Shown: positions 1 through 9,249 of the stretch, one piece after another
Layout of the letters: every line of letters begins with the position of its first letter
Position numbering within the stretch: position 1 is the first letter of the stretch
Origin: CAVWUA01 sp963758025
GTDB lineage: Bacteria; Planctomycetota; Planctomycetia; Isosphaerales; Isosphaeraceae
NCBI GenBank assembly: GCA_963758025.1
Contig: CAVWUA010000009.1
Location: 62,001-126,000, forward strand
Length of the DNA: 64,000 nt
Direction: 5' to 3'
The notes under the pieces: generated by a model
What the model saw: the letters and a program-made list of their open reading frames with translations, nothing else
Databases searched by the model: none
Told to the model about the DNA's origin: nothing
Program-made: the position numbers and the translations under genes

Positions 1-110
1 GGCACGCCAGTTGCACTCAACTTCAGGCCGTCGAGTTTCCACCCACCCGATCAGCACCACGTCACGACTCGATACTCCGTTTACAATGCGTTTCCCATAA
101 GGAGTCGGCC

Positions 111-314
111 ATGGATCACGCCGTCGCGTGCCAGGATCGGAATAGCGCGTCCACCTCCGCGATCCCGAAGCGTCGCCTGTCGCGATCGGGCCTGTCCTTT
201 CGCCGAGGTCGGGTCGGTCGTCGCGTGACCCGGCGCTCGCGGTTGAATGAGGGGCCGCCTCAGGCGACCGCCGCCCCCCTGGTGGACGAACTCTGGCTGG
301 CGCTGATGGCCTGA
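111..314 (+). CDS. possible small hypothetical protein (67 aa)
   Basis: A short ATG ORF preceded by a good AAGGAG ribosome site about 8 nt upstream, with a TACAAT hexamer at 82-87 that could be a -10 box. The product is Arg/Ser-rich, has no domain I recognise and no signal peptide. Composition looks much like random high-GC translation, so the ribosome site is the only real support. The first 110 bases hold nothing else I can identify; they may be the downstream region of a gene outside the window. Confidence 0.25.
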   Translation: MDHAVACQDRNSASTSAIPKRRLSRSGLSFRRGRVGRRVTRRSRLNEGPPQATAAPLVDELWLALMA

Positions 315-375
315 TCCGGCGTCCGGACTCCTTTCGGTTCCCCGTTTGATTTGATCGTTTTGGAGTGAAATCCTC

Positions 376-863
376 ATGACGAAGACGATGACGAAACCCG
401 CGTTCGCGATCACGGCGATGCTTCTCGCGGGATTGGTGATGGCCCCGGCCTGCCTGGTTCGCGGGCAGGGGGTGGCCGAACGGGTGGGTGAGGCCCTGGA
501 CAACGCCGGGCGAGGCATCCGCAACGGTGTGCAAAACGCGTTCGCCAAGACCCGGACCTCGGTCCACCAGCAGGAGGTCGTTGCCCGCGTCTATAGCCGC
601 CTGCACTGGGACAAGGTCCTCGTCGGCTCGACCCTGGAACTGGAAGTGCGCGACGGCGGCGTGACGATTCTTCGAGGCGCCGTGGCCGACGAGGATGCCA
701 GGCGCCGGGCCGTCGTCCTGGCGAGAGACACCGTCGGCGTGACGCAGGTCGTGGACGAGCTGACCGTCCCACCCCCCCGGCGCGCGTGGTTCCGGCCACC
801 CCGCCGACCACCCTGGAGCCTGCCCCGGCGACCACCCCCGCGCCGGTTGTCGTGGAACCGTGA
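376..863 (+). CDS. secreted BON-domain protein (frameshifted near 771-777)
   Basis: The N-terminus (residues 1-31) is a signal peptide with a hydrophobic core ending near GQG. Residues about 70-130 form a BON domain: a V-ARVYSRLHWD helix, then strands around 'LELEVRDGGVTILRGAV' and a closing 'GVTQVVDELTV'. BON domains bind phospholipid or support envelope proteins. The frame given by the ATG runs on into Arg/Pro nonsense after the domain. Adding one C to the run at 771-777 instead yields a short Thr/Pro/Ala-rich tail ending PVVVEP and a TGA at 861-863, followed at once by a terminator. I take 863 as the true end and the missing C as an indel. The start codon follows a 'TTGGAGTG' ribosome site. 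Confidence 0.7.
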
Positions 864-905
864 TCGGCCGGTTGACCGCAGAAAAGGCTCGACCCGACCA
901 AACTC

Positions 906-952
906 AAACGGGCCGCCGCTCTTCCGTCGAAAGGAGGAGTGGCGGCCCGTTT
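906..952. terminator. bidirectional hairpin terminator
   Basis: A 16-bp stem (one G-T wobble) pairs 906-921 with 937-952, starting AAACGGGCCGCC and ending GGCGGCCCGTTT, so a run of A/T flanks both sides. It lies between the convergent BON gene and the DUF1559 gene and can serve both strands. Confidence 0.75.
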
Positions 953-989
953 CGTTCGTTTCCCCGTCAACAGCCGGGGAGCCGGTCCG

Positions 990-2012
990 TCAGAAGGCGT
1001 CGCCGCTGATGACCTCGCCACCGTGGACCGTGCTCAGACCTCGCCAGCTCAAGGGGTTGATCGAGTCCTTGACGAACCGGACGCTGCCATCGCCGAGCAG
1101 GACGTTGACCCCGCCGGGGTGGTAGCTCCGGGCGGTGACGGCGGCATAGGTCGGGCCGCCGTTCTTCTCGCGCTGACCGATCAGGTCCACGTTCGCATCG
1201 CGATTCGGTCCCCCCAGGATGGTCTTGTTGGGGGCCCAGGCGGCCGTCATGCCGGACTGGTGCACGTGGCCGTCGGCCCATTCGGTATGGCCACCGCTAC
1301 GCAACGAGCACGAGCCACCGGCATACTCCGGCGCGACGGTGAAGGGGTCGGCGGTCGGTGACGGAATGCCATTCGGCGTGTTGATCTGCGCCAGCCCGCC
1401 GCAGTTTCCAAGCTGCGGCTGATACGTCTTGACCTCGGCCGCCAGCAGGGTATTGCTCAGGCCGTCGGTGAAGTCCGCCAGGCGGCGGCTCCGGTTCGGC
1501 GAGAACGCCCCCCGCGACTCCGGCCCGCCGAACCCGCCCCAGACGAACCAATCCCCCATGTTCCAGCCGTAGTTGGTGATCCCGAGTTGCCCGAAGTCCT
1601 CGGGCTTGGGCTCCCGGTTGATCTCGCTCGGGCAGAGGAAGACCGACAGCATCAACCCGGAGACCGTCGTGTTGGGCAAGGCCTCGTAATGGACGCCGAA
1701 GTTGATCGCGTTGAACGCGGAGTTCTGCTCCAGATACGGCAAGATCCGGCCGTGGATGCTCCAGCCACCCCACCAGGTCACCCTCGTCCCCGAACCGGCC
1801 AGGACGACCGACGGCGGCAAGACGCCGTAGGTGCTCTCGTAGTTGTGCATCCCCAGGCCCATTTGCTTCAGGTTGTTGATGCATTGCATCCGCCGCGCCG
1901 CCTCGCGCGCCGCCTGCACGGCCGGCAAGAGCAAGGCGATCAACACGCCGATGATCGCGATCACCACCAGAAGCTCGATCAGGGTGAATCCGCCGCGTCG
2001 CCCGCGATTCAT
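990..2012 (-). CDS. DUF1559 pseudopilin-like secreted protein
   Basis: Residues 1-40 carry the type IV pilin class III signature: a short basic leader, G|FTLIELLVVIAIIG, then a hydrophobic helix and 'LLPAVQAAREAARRMQC'. This is the standard start of the large planctomycete DUF1559 (SBP_bac_10) family. The rest is the family's extracellular beta-rich domain, ending in the family's C-terminal 'H-x-G-G-x-N-V-L-x-G-D-G-S-V-R-F' motif. Such proteins are processed by a prepilin peptidase and exported; their role in the envelope is unknown. An in-frame start 45 nt upstream exists, but the chosen ATG has a strong GAGGAGG site 6-8 nt away and places the leader correctly. Two palindromic sites lie upstream. 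Confidence 0.92.
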   Translation of the reverse strand: MNRGRRGGFTLIELLVVIAIIGVLIALLLPAVQAAREAARRMQCINNLKQMGLGMHNYESTYGVLPPSVVLAGSGTRVTWWGGWSIHGRILPYLEQNSAFNAINFGVHYEALPNTTVSGLMLSVFLCPSEINREPKPEDFGQLGITNYGWNMGDWFVWGGFGGPESRGAFSPNRSRRLADFTDGLSNTLLAAEVKTYQPQLGNCGGLAQINTPNGIPSPTADPFTVAPEYAGGSCSLRSGGHTEWADGHVHQSGMTAAWAPNKTILGGPNRDANVDLIGQREKNGGPTYAAVTARSYHPGGVNVLLGDGSVRFVKDSINPLSWRGLSTVHGGEVISGDAF

Positions 2013-2040
2013 TGTACCATCCTCCTCGGTTGTATTGAAT

Positions 2041-2057
2041 TTGAGACTCAATCTCAA
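2041..2057. promoter_or_regulatory. Fur-like 7-1-7 palindromic operator, copy 1
   Basis: TTGAGACTCAATCTCAA: two 7-nt half-sites around one central base. It sits 29 nt upstream of the DUF1559 start codon, where it would overlap a promoter or leader. The architecture resembles ferric-uptake-type (Fur family) boxes. Which regulator binds is inference. Confidence 0.5.
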
Positions 2058-2118
2058 TCATTCGGTGGTCTGATGATGCCGAACCGGAGCGTGAGAGTCA
2101 ACCCCCTCGCCCATTTCT

Positions 2119-2135
2119 TTGAGATTGAGTCTCAA
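2119..2135. promoter_or_regulatory. Fur-like 7-1-7 palindromic operator, copy 2
   Basis: TTGAGATTGAGTCTCAA is the exact reverse complement of the site at 2041-2057, 78 bp away, about 107 nt upstream of the DUF1559 start. Two identical imperfect palindromes in one short intergenic region argue for a real operator pair. Confidence 0.5.
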
Positions 2136-2228
2136 TCTGCAGACGGATGGCCGGGAAATCGCGACGGAAGAAACGGGAGGAATGGGTCGGGATGAGTGTT
2201 GATGTTGAAGGGGAGAGGGAGAGGGGAT

Positions 2229-3300
2229 TTACGGCGCCTGGATGACGGGGCAGGCTTCCAGGAGGCGCTGGCCTTGTTGTTCGTCGATGTCCAGTTCGGT
2301 CAGGAGGCGGTGGCGCAAGGTGCGTAGGAGTGGGTCGATCGTCTCGGGACGGGTATCGGCCACGGAGATCGCCCCACCGGCCCGCTTGTCGTGGCCGCCG
2401 GCGGTGCCGAGTCCATCGACGACCTTGCGGAGCACCTCGCCGCTATGTCCGCCGATGTGGTCGGTGCGGACGGAGAGTTTCAACATGTTCTCGTACAGGC
2501 CGACGGCGATCACCCAGCCGACCTGATCGAACCGGATGAAGAAATCGGCGATCTCGGCGATGATGTCGGGCTGGGGGACCGGGCCGCACCAGCTCACGAT
2601 CACGTCGCGGTAGAGGAACGCGTTGCCCAGCGCGTGCTGGAACGTGGCGAAGTAGCTTTGAGGCAGCCGGGGGTGCCGGATGCTGGCGAGGAGGTCCTTA
2701 TCGGCGCGGGGAAACAGCCAGACCAGGGCACCGTCATCCGTCGGACTGGCCTCGCGGGGGTAGCCCGTGGTTTCCGACTCGATCCCGTAGAGCAGGGCGG
2801 TCGCCAGCCGCCGCGAGATCGGCACGTCTTGCTCCAGCAGGTAGCCGGTCACGAGCGTGCTGGTGGCCCCCAGATTGGGCCGGATGTCGCGAAAAAGCAC
2901 GCCTTCAAGCTGGCCGGGGGTCTCGTGGTGGTCGAGCACGACCTGGGGAACCAGCGAATCATCGGCGCGGCGGCCGGTGTGCGGCTGCGTATCGACCATG
3001 ACGACCGCCGTCCCCGGGCCGGTCGGCGCGGGAGATCGGCACCAGGGGGATCTGGAGCTGATCGACCATCGCCTGGTTCTCGGCGCGGGCGATCATGCCA
3101 TCCACGGTCAACGTCACGGGCTTGCCCGGCAGGCGTCGGTTGATGAGCCCCTCCACGCCGAGCATGCTCGCCAGCGCGTCCGGGTCGGGATTGACGTGCG
3201 AGACCAGCACGACGCGCTCAAACGGCGCGAGCGTGGCCAAAAAACGCGCCGAGCGCTGGGTCCGCGACATACCCGACTTCGCGTTCGTCTCGACCTTCAT
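2229..3300 (-). CDS. DHH/DHHA1 family phosphoesterase, NrnA-like (frameshifted near 3015)
   Basis: The N-terminal part has DHH motif I (SHVNPDPDALAS); after the frame change come VMVDTQP (motif II), DHHE (motif III) and a C-terminal DHHA1 domain with GGHDKRAGG. These are Mn-dependent phosphoesterases of the NrnA type that degrade very short RNA oligonucleotides and/or dephosphorylate pAp. Residues are split between two frames: the frame breaks at a GGGG run near 3015, and dropping one G joins '...DRPG' to 'TAVVMVDTQP'. Total length (about 355 aa) then matches the family. Start chosen at MKVETNAK; an internal Met ten residues later is possible. Confidence 0.8.
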
Positions 3301-3482
3301 CGCCAAAGGATCCCCACATCGTGGGTGTGTTTCCCTCGCCCAGAGGACGGAAGCCGGGCGAATTGTCGGGGCCGTTATCCTCGATCCGAAGATCAGTTTA
3401 CGGCAACCGGCGCGCACTCCGCCACCCCTTGCGGCGGCAACAAGAGCGCGTCGGGGCCTCACTCTTGCATCCGGCGTGCCGA

Positions 3483-4106
3483 TCAGGGGGATGTCGCGGG
3501 GGCCTGGGCCGGCTTGGTTTGCGGGGCAATCTCACGGAGCCGGGCCTCATACGCCTCCTGCATCGTCCGCAATGTTTCGGCCCGCTGCCGGGCCGCCTCG
3601 CGTGGGGTTGGCTCGACGAGCCCCGGCGTGTGGGGAGAGGGTCGGAAGGCGAAGGCAATCACCAGGCCCACTCCGACGATCATCACCAGGGAATTGAGCC
3701 AGACGCTCCGCCGGTGCAGCCTTTGAAAGCGTTCGGCCCCGGGCGGGCCGGCATCCCTCGCGGCGTTGATCGCGGGGGTCAGGACGTTCCCTCCGTACAC
3801 CATGACCATCGTTCCCGCCAGCAAGAGCGCGATTTGCACGCCCGAGACGAGCCCTTGATAATCCCCCGGGTGGGTCAGCACGCCGCAGACGAACGCCGCC
3901 AGCGCGATCGCGCCCGACGTGGCCCCCCAGGCGTAATACTGAGGGAACAACGCCCGGACGAACCGTGCCGCCTGGGAGGCGTCCAGAACCTTGAAGATGA
4001 TTGGCGCGACGCCGAACGAGAAAAACAGGATGCTTCCGATCCAGGCGGTCATCGCCAGCAGATACGTCGCGTCGAACAGCGACAGCAAGAATCGGGCATC
4101 ATCCAC
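3483..4106 (-). CDS. DUF4149-type integral membrane protein
   Basis: A 207-aa protein with four hydrophobic segments (about residues 8-35, 58-80, 88-108 and 137-155), an N-terminal 'W-I-G-S-I-L-F-F' element and an 'FP-YY' motif in the first loop, as in DUF4149 (TMEM205-like) proteins. The C-terminal 50 residues are charged and probably cytoplasmic. Function is unknown; relatives are inner-membrane proteins sometimes linked to metal handling. It is a single gene, divergent from the sigma factor gene at 4256. Confidence 0.75.
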   Translation of the reverse strand: MDDARFLLSLFDATYLLAMTAWIGSILFFSFGVAPIIFKVLDASQAARFVRALFPQYYAWGATSGAIALAAFVCGVLTHPGDYQGLVSGVQIALLLAGTMVMVYGGNVLTPAINAARDAGPPGAERFQRLHRRSVWLNSLVMIVGVGLVIAFAFRPSPHTPGLVEPTPREAARQRAETLRTMQEAYEARLREIAPQTKPAQAPATSP

Positions 4107-4255
4107 GGAAGGGGCCTCCTCTTTTTCCCTAAAGGTTATGCGAAGACAGCCGGAGCGAACAGCCCCGGGACGATCTCCGGGATATTTCTGAAGAAACTCG
4201 GATTGATCCGCGCCTCCCGTTACACTAATCGAAGAATATCGGGAGGACCCAAATC

Positions 4256-6279
4256 GTGCGAAGTGGTCCCTACAGCGAGGCCCTGCGGCACCTGCACACG
4301 CTCTTTCACGCGGGGGCGGTCGGGGGGCTGACGGACGGACAACTCCTGGAACGCTTTGCGAACCGTCGCGACGAGGCCGCGTTCGAGGCCCTGGTCGCGC
4401 GGCACGCGCCGATGGTCCTGCGGGCCTGTCGGGGCGTTCTGCGCGACGAGCACGAGGCCGAGGACGCGTTCCAGGCGACCTTCCTCGTGCTCGTGCGGCG
4501 GGCCCATGCGATCCAGAAACGCGATTCCGTCGCCAGTTGGCTGCACGGCGTCGCGTTGCGGGTCTCGGCCTGCGCCCGATCGGGGGCCGGGCGTCGGCGT
4601 CGGCACGAGCAGGCGTGCGCCGCGAAATCGGCGCTGGCCGTCGCCGGAGACGAGCCGGACGACCTGGACGCGGTCCTCCATCAGGAGATCAGCCGGCTTC
4701 CCGACGGGCAGGCGCGGCGATCCTCCTGTGCGACCTGGAGGGCCTCACCCACGAGCAGGCGGCCGAGCGGCTCTGCTGGCCGGTCGGCACCGTCCGCAGC
4801 CGGTTGTCTCGGGGCCGGGCGCGTTTGCGCGAGCGGCTCCACCGGCGCGGCGCGGCGCCCGTCGTCGGCACGATCGGCGGCCTTCTCAGCGCGAAGACAA
4901 CCCACGCGGCGGTCCCGCCCGACCTGTTCTACAACACGGTCGCGGCCGCCTTGCAATTCGCTCGAAGCCATGCGGCCCTCGTCGGGGCGGTCCCGTTGTC
5001 GGTCGTTTCCCTGACCCAAGGAGTGCTCACCACCATGTTCTTGAACAAGTTGAAATGGATCTCGATCGCTCTGCTGGCCGTTGGCCTGGCGGGGTTCACG
5101 ACGCACACCCTTGCCCAGCAAGAGGGCGAAGGGGATCGGGAGGAAGCCGCCGCCTCACGACGTCGGGACGAAGAACGTGGACGTCGTGAGGAGTTTCGTC
5201 CCGAATCGCGAGAGCGAGAGCAACCCCGCGAAGGCGACCTCCGGGCTCGGGAAGAACGTGAACGAGAGATGATGAGGGCTCGCGAAGCCCACGAACGCGA
5301 GGAACGCGAACTTCATGAACGCGAGATGATGAAACAACGCGAAGCTCTCGAAGCCCGAGAGCACGAGATCGCGATGCGGGAACGTGAACTTCGCGAACGC
5401 GAAATGATGAGGGAACGCGAAGCCCGCGAACAGGAAATGGCACGCCTGATGGAACGCATCAACTCCCTGGAGCGCCGACTCGAAGAACTGGAGCACCGGC
5501 TCGACCAACCCCGTCCGGAAGGACCGTTTGGACGTCCCTTTGACCGACCCGGCCCCGGAAGCTCCCCCTTCTTCGATCGCCCCCGTCCCGAGGCGCCCGG
5601 ACGTCCCGAACCGCCGCGCCGTCCCGAGGCGCCCGGACGTCCCGAACCGCCGCGCCGTCCCGATGTGCCGCGCCGTCCTGACGGCGACCGGCCCAGCCCC
5701 GAACGACGTGACGGCGACCGGCCCAGCCCCGAACGACGTGACGGTGATCGACAGAGTGCGGAGAGACGTGATGGTGATCGGCCCAGTGCCGAACGGCGTG
5801 ACAGTGATCGGCCCAGTGCCGAACGGCGTGATGGTGATCGACCGAGCCCCGAGCGGCGTGATGGTGATCGACCCCGTGCCGAACAAGCCAATCTCTCCGG
5901 CACATGGCTCATGACCCTGCCGGCCGGATACGAGCACGAGATCACGCTCGTTGAGGATTATCCGGGACGTTACCGGCTCTTGCCGCGGAAGCTCAACAGC
6001 AGCGGATACTACGAGGTCCGGGGAGATCGCCTGGTGATTGTCGAACCGGACGACGCGCGATTGACGGGCTTCGAGTGGAAGATCATGAATGACAACACGC
6101 TGATCCTGATCGAGCAGCCGCCGCTGGGCCAGACCGGCTCGGACTACCTCAGCGCGACCCTCACCCGGCAGATCAACCGGGACGCGGATGAGGAGACCGC
6201 CGCCACTCACGCATTTCAACAGAACATTCTGGAGCAACTTCAAGCCGATCTGACGCGGGACGCAGTCAGGGGGCGTTGA
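4256..6279 (+). CDS. ECF sigma factor with membrane-anchored coiled-coil and C-terminal sensor-like extension (frameshifted near 4712)
   Basis: GTG start behind a GGGAGGA site. Residues about 35-110 are sigma region 2 (AFEALVARHAPMVLRACRG, then EDAFQATFLVLVRRA). Region 4 follows in another frame (RAAILLCDLEGLTHEQAAERL, GTVRSRLSRGRARLRERL). One missing C near 4712 explains the break, since 'LPDGQRAAILLCDLEG' reads through once restored. Then come about 60 linker residues, one transmembrane segment (ISIALLAVGLAGFTT), a long Arg/Glu coiled coil, a Pro-rich stretch, seven 10-residue DGDRPSPERR-type repeats, and a folded C-terminal domain of about 120 aa beginning 'LSGTW'. Extended ECF sigma factors are known in planctomycetes. 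A sigma domain tethered in the membrane with a sensor outside is inference. Confidence 0.8.
5680..5889 (+). repeat. seven 30-bp coding tandem repeats
   Basis: Seven consecutive 30-bp units encode D-G/S-D-R-P/Q-S-P/A-E-R-R. The first two are identical at the DNA level; later copies differ at a few bases. The last copy is degenerate (PRAEQA). They form a charged spacer between the coiled coil and the C-terminal domain of the sigma factor protein. Confidence 0.9.
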
Positions 6280-6374
6280 CGCGATCCCGAAGCCTCGTGA
6301 ATGACCTTCCCCGGAGGGGGTCCGATCCGCCATGATAGACGCGGGTCGGAAACCTCTTCTCGGGGATTTTTGTT

Positions 6375-7076
6375 TTGCCTGCGACGCCCACCGTCTTCAT
6401 CGTCGGGGTTGGCCCCGGCGATCCGGAACTGCTGACCTTGCGGGCCGCGACGGTGCTCGCCCGTTGCCGCGCGGTGTTTCATCCGGGGGCAAGGGATGAC
6501 GCCGGGTTCGCGCTGGAGGTCGTCGCCGGACGGCTGCATCCCGAGGCGGTCGTGACGGGCATGGCCCTGGCGATGCGACGCGGGCCGGATGACGGCTCGG
6601 TCGGTTACGACCGCGTGGCCCAGGCACTGGCCGCCACGGTCCAGGCCGGCCGGGATGCCGCGTTTCTGACCGAAGGGGACCCGATGCTGTTCGGCTCCGG
6701 CTCGTATGTCGCGGAGCACCTGCGGCGGATCGCGGCCGACGTGCCGGTGGAGATCGTGCCAGGCGTCAGCGCGATCGGCGCGGCGGCGGCGAGGCTTGGC
6801 TGGCCCCTGGCGCAGAAGGATGCGATCCTCACGCTCTGCCCGGCAACCTACCACGAGGACGACATCGGCGCGATTCTCGACCGGGGCGGAAGCTCCTGCT
6901 GGCTGAAGGCGGCCGGCGTCTTGCCCCGGCTGGTCGAGGAATTGCAGCGGCGGGACCGGCTCGACCGCGCGGCCCTGGTCGAGCGGCTGGGGCGGCCCGA
7001 CGAGCGGATTTTCCGTCGGCTGGAGGACGCCCTGGACAAAGACCTCTCCTATTTTTCGCTCGTCCTGGTACGCTGA
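6375..7076 (+). CDS. cbiL: precorrin-2/cobalt-factor II C20-methyltransferase
   Basis: SAM-dependent tetrapyrrole methylase fold: 'VFIVGVGPGDPELLTLRAATVL' at the N-terminus, 'FLTEGDPMLFGSGSYV' in the middle and 'VEIVPGVSAIGAAAARLGWPLA' about residue 130, the pattern of CbiL/CobI. It adds the C20 methyl group in corrin ring synthesis. Length 233 aa is normal. The only credible start is TTG; no ATG lies near and no strong ribosome site is visible. It opens the cobalamin gene run, five bases ahead of the next gene, so they are probably one operon. I see no cobalamin riboswitch upstream. Confidence 0.9.
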   Translation: MPATPTVFIVGVGPGDPELLTLRAATVLARCRAVFHPGARDDAGFALEVVAGRLHPEAVVTGMALAMRRGPDDGSVGYDRVAQALAATVQAGRDAAFLTEGDPMLFGSGSYVAEHLRRIAADVPVEIVPGVSAIGAAAARLGWPLAQKDAILTLCPATYHEDDIGAILDRGGSSCWLKAAGVLPRLVEELQRRDRLDRAALVERLGRPDERIFRRLEDALDKDLSYFSLVLVR

Positions 7077-7080
7077 GACG

Positions 7081-8520
7081 ATGAACCACGCAAGACACCA
7101 GGGCACCCTCTCGATTGTCGGGCTTGGCCCCGGCTCCCCCGGCCTGCTCACGCCCGACGCCTCGGCGGCGCTCGACGCGGCGGAGATCGTCGTCGGTTAT
7201 CGGGGCTATCTCGAACTGATCGCCGACCGCCTGGCGAACAAGGAGATCGTCGGCCGCGACCTCGGCCAGGAGGTCGAGCGCGCCGAGGCGGCCTTGCAAC
7301 TGGCGGAGCAGGGGAGGCATGTCGCCCTGGTCTCCAGCGGCGACGCTGGCGTGTATGGCATGGGGGGCGTCGCCTGCGAGCTGGCCGCCAGCCGAGGCTC
7401 GACGGTGGGGATCGTCGTTGTTCCCGGCGTGACCGCCGCCGTCTCGGCCGCCGCGCGGCTCGGTGCTCCGCTGGCGCACGACTGGGCGTGCATCAGCCTG
7501 AGCGACCTGCTCACCCCCTGGGACGTCATCACCCGCCGCGTCGAGGCCGCCGCCCGCGCTGATTTTGCCCTGGTCTTTTACAATCCCCGCAGCCGCAGTC
7601 GCACGTGGCAACTCCCCGCCGTCGCCGAGATCCTCTCGCGGCATCGCTCCGCCGCAACCCCCGTCGGCCTGGTCGAGAACGCCTATCGCCCCGGCGAGCG
7701 CGTCGAGGTCATCCGGCTCGATGCGCTGGCGGAGGCGAATGTCTCGATGTTCACGACGGTCATCATCGGCAGCTCGCGGACCTTCACGGCAAATGGCCGG
7801 ATGGTCACGCCGCGGATCTACGCGGCGAAAACGGCATCCGACCCCGGCCCTTCTTCACAAGGTGAAAACGAGATCGGCACACCGGCACGCTCTCCCGGTG
7901 ACCGCATCATGGCCGAATCGCTGGCGATCATCGACCGGGAGCTGGGGCCGTTTCCCGCCGATCCAGCCGAGCGGGCGGTCGTGCGACGGATGATCCACGC
8001 ATCGGCGGATTTCGATTACGTGAAGACCGTTCGGTTCGCTCCTGGCGCGATCGGTGCGACCGTCGCGGCCTTGCGTCAGGGAAGGCCCATCGTCACCGAC
8101 GTGGAGATGCTCCGGGCGGGCCTCCGCCGCGATCGGACCGGGCCGCTGGGAGTCGAAACCGTTTGCGGGCTGGGAGACGACGCGACCGTCGGCCTGGCCG
8201 AGGCGGAGAGCCTGACTCGCTCGGCCGCGGGTTTGAGGATTGCGGCGGAGCGGGTCGGCGACGGCCCGATCGTGGCGATCGGCAACGCCCCGACGGCCCT
8301 GGTCGAGGCCCTCCGGCTGGTCGAGAGCGACGGCTGGCGGCCCGCCTGCATCGTGGGGATTCCGGTTGGGTTCGTGGGGGTCGAGGAGTCGAAGCGCCTG
8401 CTGATCGAGCAAGATCGGGTGCCGTATGTAACAAGCCTCGGGCGCAAAGGGGGGACCGCCGTGACGGCCGCGGCGATCAACGCCCTGCTGGAACTGGCCG
8501 CCGTCGAGCGATCATGCTGA
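7081..8520 (+). CDS. cobJ-cobH: fused precorrin-3B C17-methyltransferase / precorrin-8X methylmutase
   Basis: Residues 1-250 are a CobJ/CbiH methylase: 'LSIVGLGPGSPGLLTPDA', 'VALVSSGDAGVYGMGG', 'VVPGVTAAVSAAARLGAPL' and 'FYNPRSRSRTWQL'. A linker of about 20 residues follows. Residues about 275-479 are CobH/CbiC: 'RRMIHASADFDY' with the catalytic His, 'IVTDVEMLRAGL', 'AIGNAPTAL' and 'GTAVTAAAINALLELA'. One chain would do ring contraction at C17 and the later methyl shift from C11 to C12. There is no internal stop and no start near the junction, so the fusion is real here. The stop overlaps the next ATG (ATGCTGA). Confidence 0.93.
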   Translation: MNHARHQGTLSIVGLGPGSPGLLTPDASAALDAAEIVVGYRGYLELIADRLANKEIVGRDLGQEVERAEAALQLAEQGRHVALVSSGDAGVYGMGGVACELAASRGSTVGIVVVPGVTAAVSAAARLGAPLAHDWACISLSDLLTPWDVITRRVEAAARADFALVFYNPRSRSRTWQLPAVAEILSRHRSAATPVGLVENAYRPGERVEVIRLDALAEANVSMFTTVIIGSSRTFTANGRMVTPRIYAAKTASDPGPSSQGENEIGTPARSPGDRIMAESLAIIDRELGPFPADPAERAVVRRMIHASADFDYVKTVRFAPGAIGATVAALRQGRPIVTDVEMLRAGLRRDRTGPLGVETVCGLGDDATVGLAEAESLTRSAAGLRIAAERVGDGPIVAIGNAPTALVEALRLVESDGWRPACIVGIPVGFVGVEESKRLLIEQDRVPYVTSLGRKGGTAVTAAAINALLELAAVERSC

Positions 8521-9200
8521 CCCCCTTCGTCCCCGACACCATCTGGATCGCCGAGCGGCCTTTGCGGTTCTTCGGCTTCCGGATCAAGACGCGGATGAGC
8601 GTCGTCCGGCTGGAGGACGGGTCGCTCTGGGTCCACTCGCCAATCGACGCCGACGAGCCGACGCGTCGGCAGATCGACGCGCTCGGCCCGGTGCGCTGGA
8701 TCGTCGCGCCGTCGAAGCTGCATCATCTGTACGTCAACGACTTCCACCGCCACTATCCCGAGGCGTCGATCTACGTCTCGCCCGACCTGCCGAAGAAGCG
8801 CCCGGACATCCCCGCCAAGGGGGTGCTGGGGGACGAACCCGAGCCGCCCTGGGCCGGGCAGATCGACCAGACCGTGGTGCGGGGGAGCATTTATTTTGAT
8901 GAGGTCATTTTCTTCCACCGGGCGAGCCGGACGTTGATCCTGACGGACTTGATGGAGTCGTTTCACGCTGACTCATCGTGGGAGACGCGGTTTTTCGGCT
9001 GGCTCGGCGGCATTTACAACCGCCCAGGGCCGCCGATCGACATGAAACTGACCTTCCGCGATAAGCCGGCCCTGCGCGCGACGGTCGAGCGCATTCTCTC
9101 CTGGAACTTCGACCGGGTGATTCTCGCCCACGGACATCTGATCGAGGATAATGGCCGTGAGGTATTCCGGCGGGGCTACCGCTTCGTGCTCGACGACTGA
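8514..9200 (+). CDS. DUF4336 metallo-beta-lactamase-fold-like protein
   Basis: Start ATG at 8514 overlaps the cobJ-cobH stop, implying translational coupling. The 228-aa product matches DUF4336: it opens with 'VPDTIWIAERPLRFFGFRIKTRMSV', then 'WVHSPI', 'RWIVAPSKLHHLYV' (the first His of an MBL-like site), and late 'LTDLMESF' and 'LAHGHLIEDNG' with conserved His. DUF4336 proteins look like degenerate beta-lactamase-fold hydrolases; no activity is established that I know. Its place inside the cobalamin operon suggests a linked but unknown role. Confidence 0.75.
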   Translation: MLTPFVPDTIWIAERPLRFFGFRIKTRMSVVRLEDGSLWVHSPIDADEPTRRQIDALGPVRWIVAPSKLHHLYVNDFHRHYPEASIYVSPDLPKKRPDIPAKGVLGDEPEPPWAGQIDQTVVRGSIYFDEVIFFHRASRTLILTDLMESFHADSSWETRFFGWLGGIYNRPGPPIDMKLTFRDKPALRATVERILSWNFDRVILAHGHLIEDNGREVFRRGYRFVLDD

Positions 9201-9249
9201 GCGAGAAAGCGGCTGCCGGCTCTCTCCCAGACCCTCAAAGGAGCATCCG

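Noticed and set aside
81..548. Minus-strand ORF at the left edge
   Set aside because: Overlaps the BON gene and its ribosome site, with no sensible composition.
6280..6374. Cobalamin riboswitch upstream of the cobalamin genes
   Set aside because: No B12 box or convincing multi-stem leader; the gap is only 95 bases.
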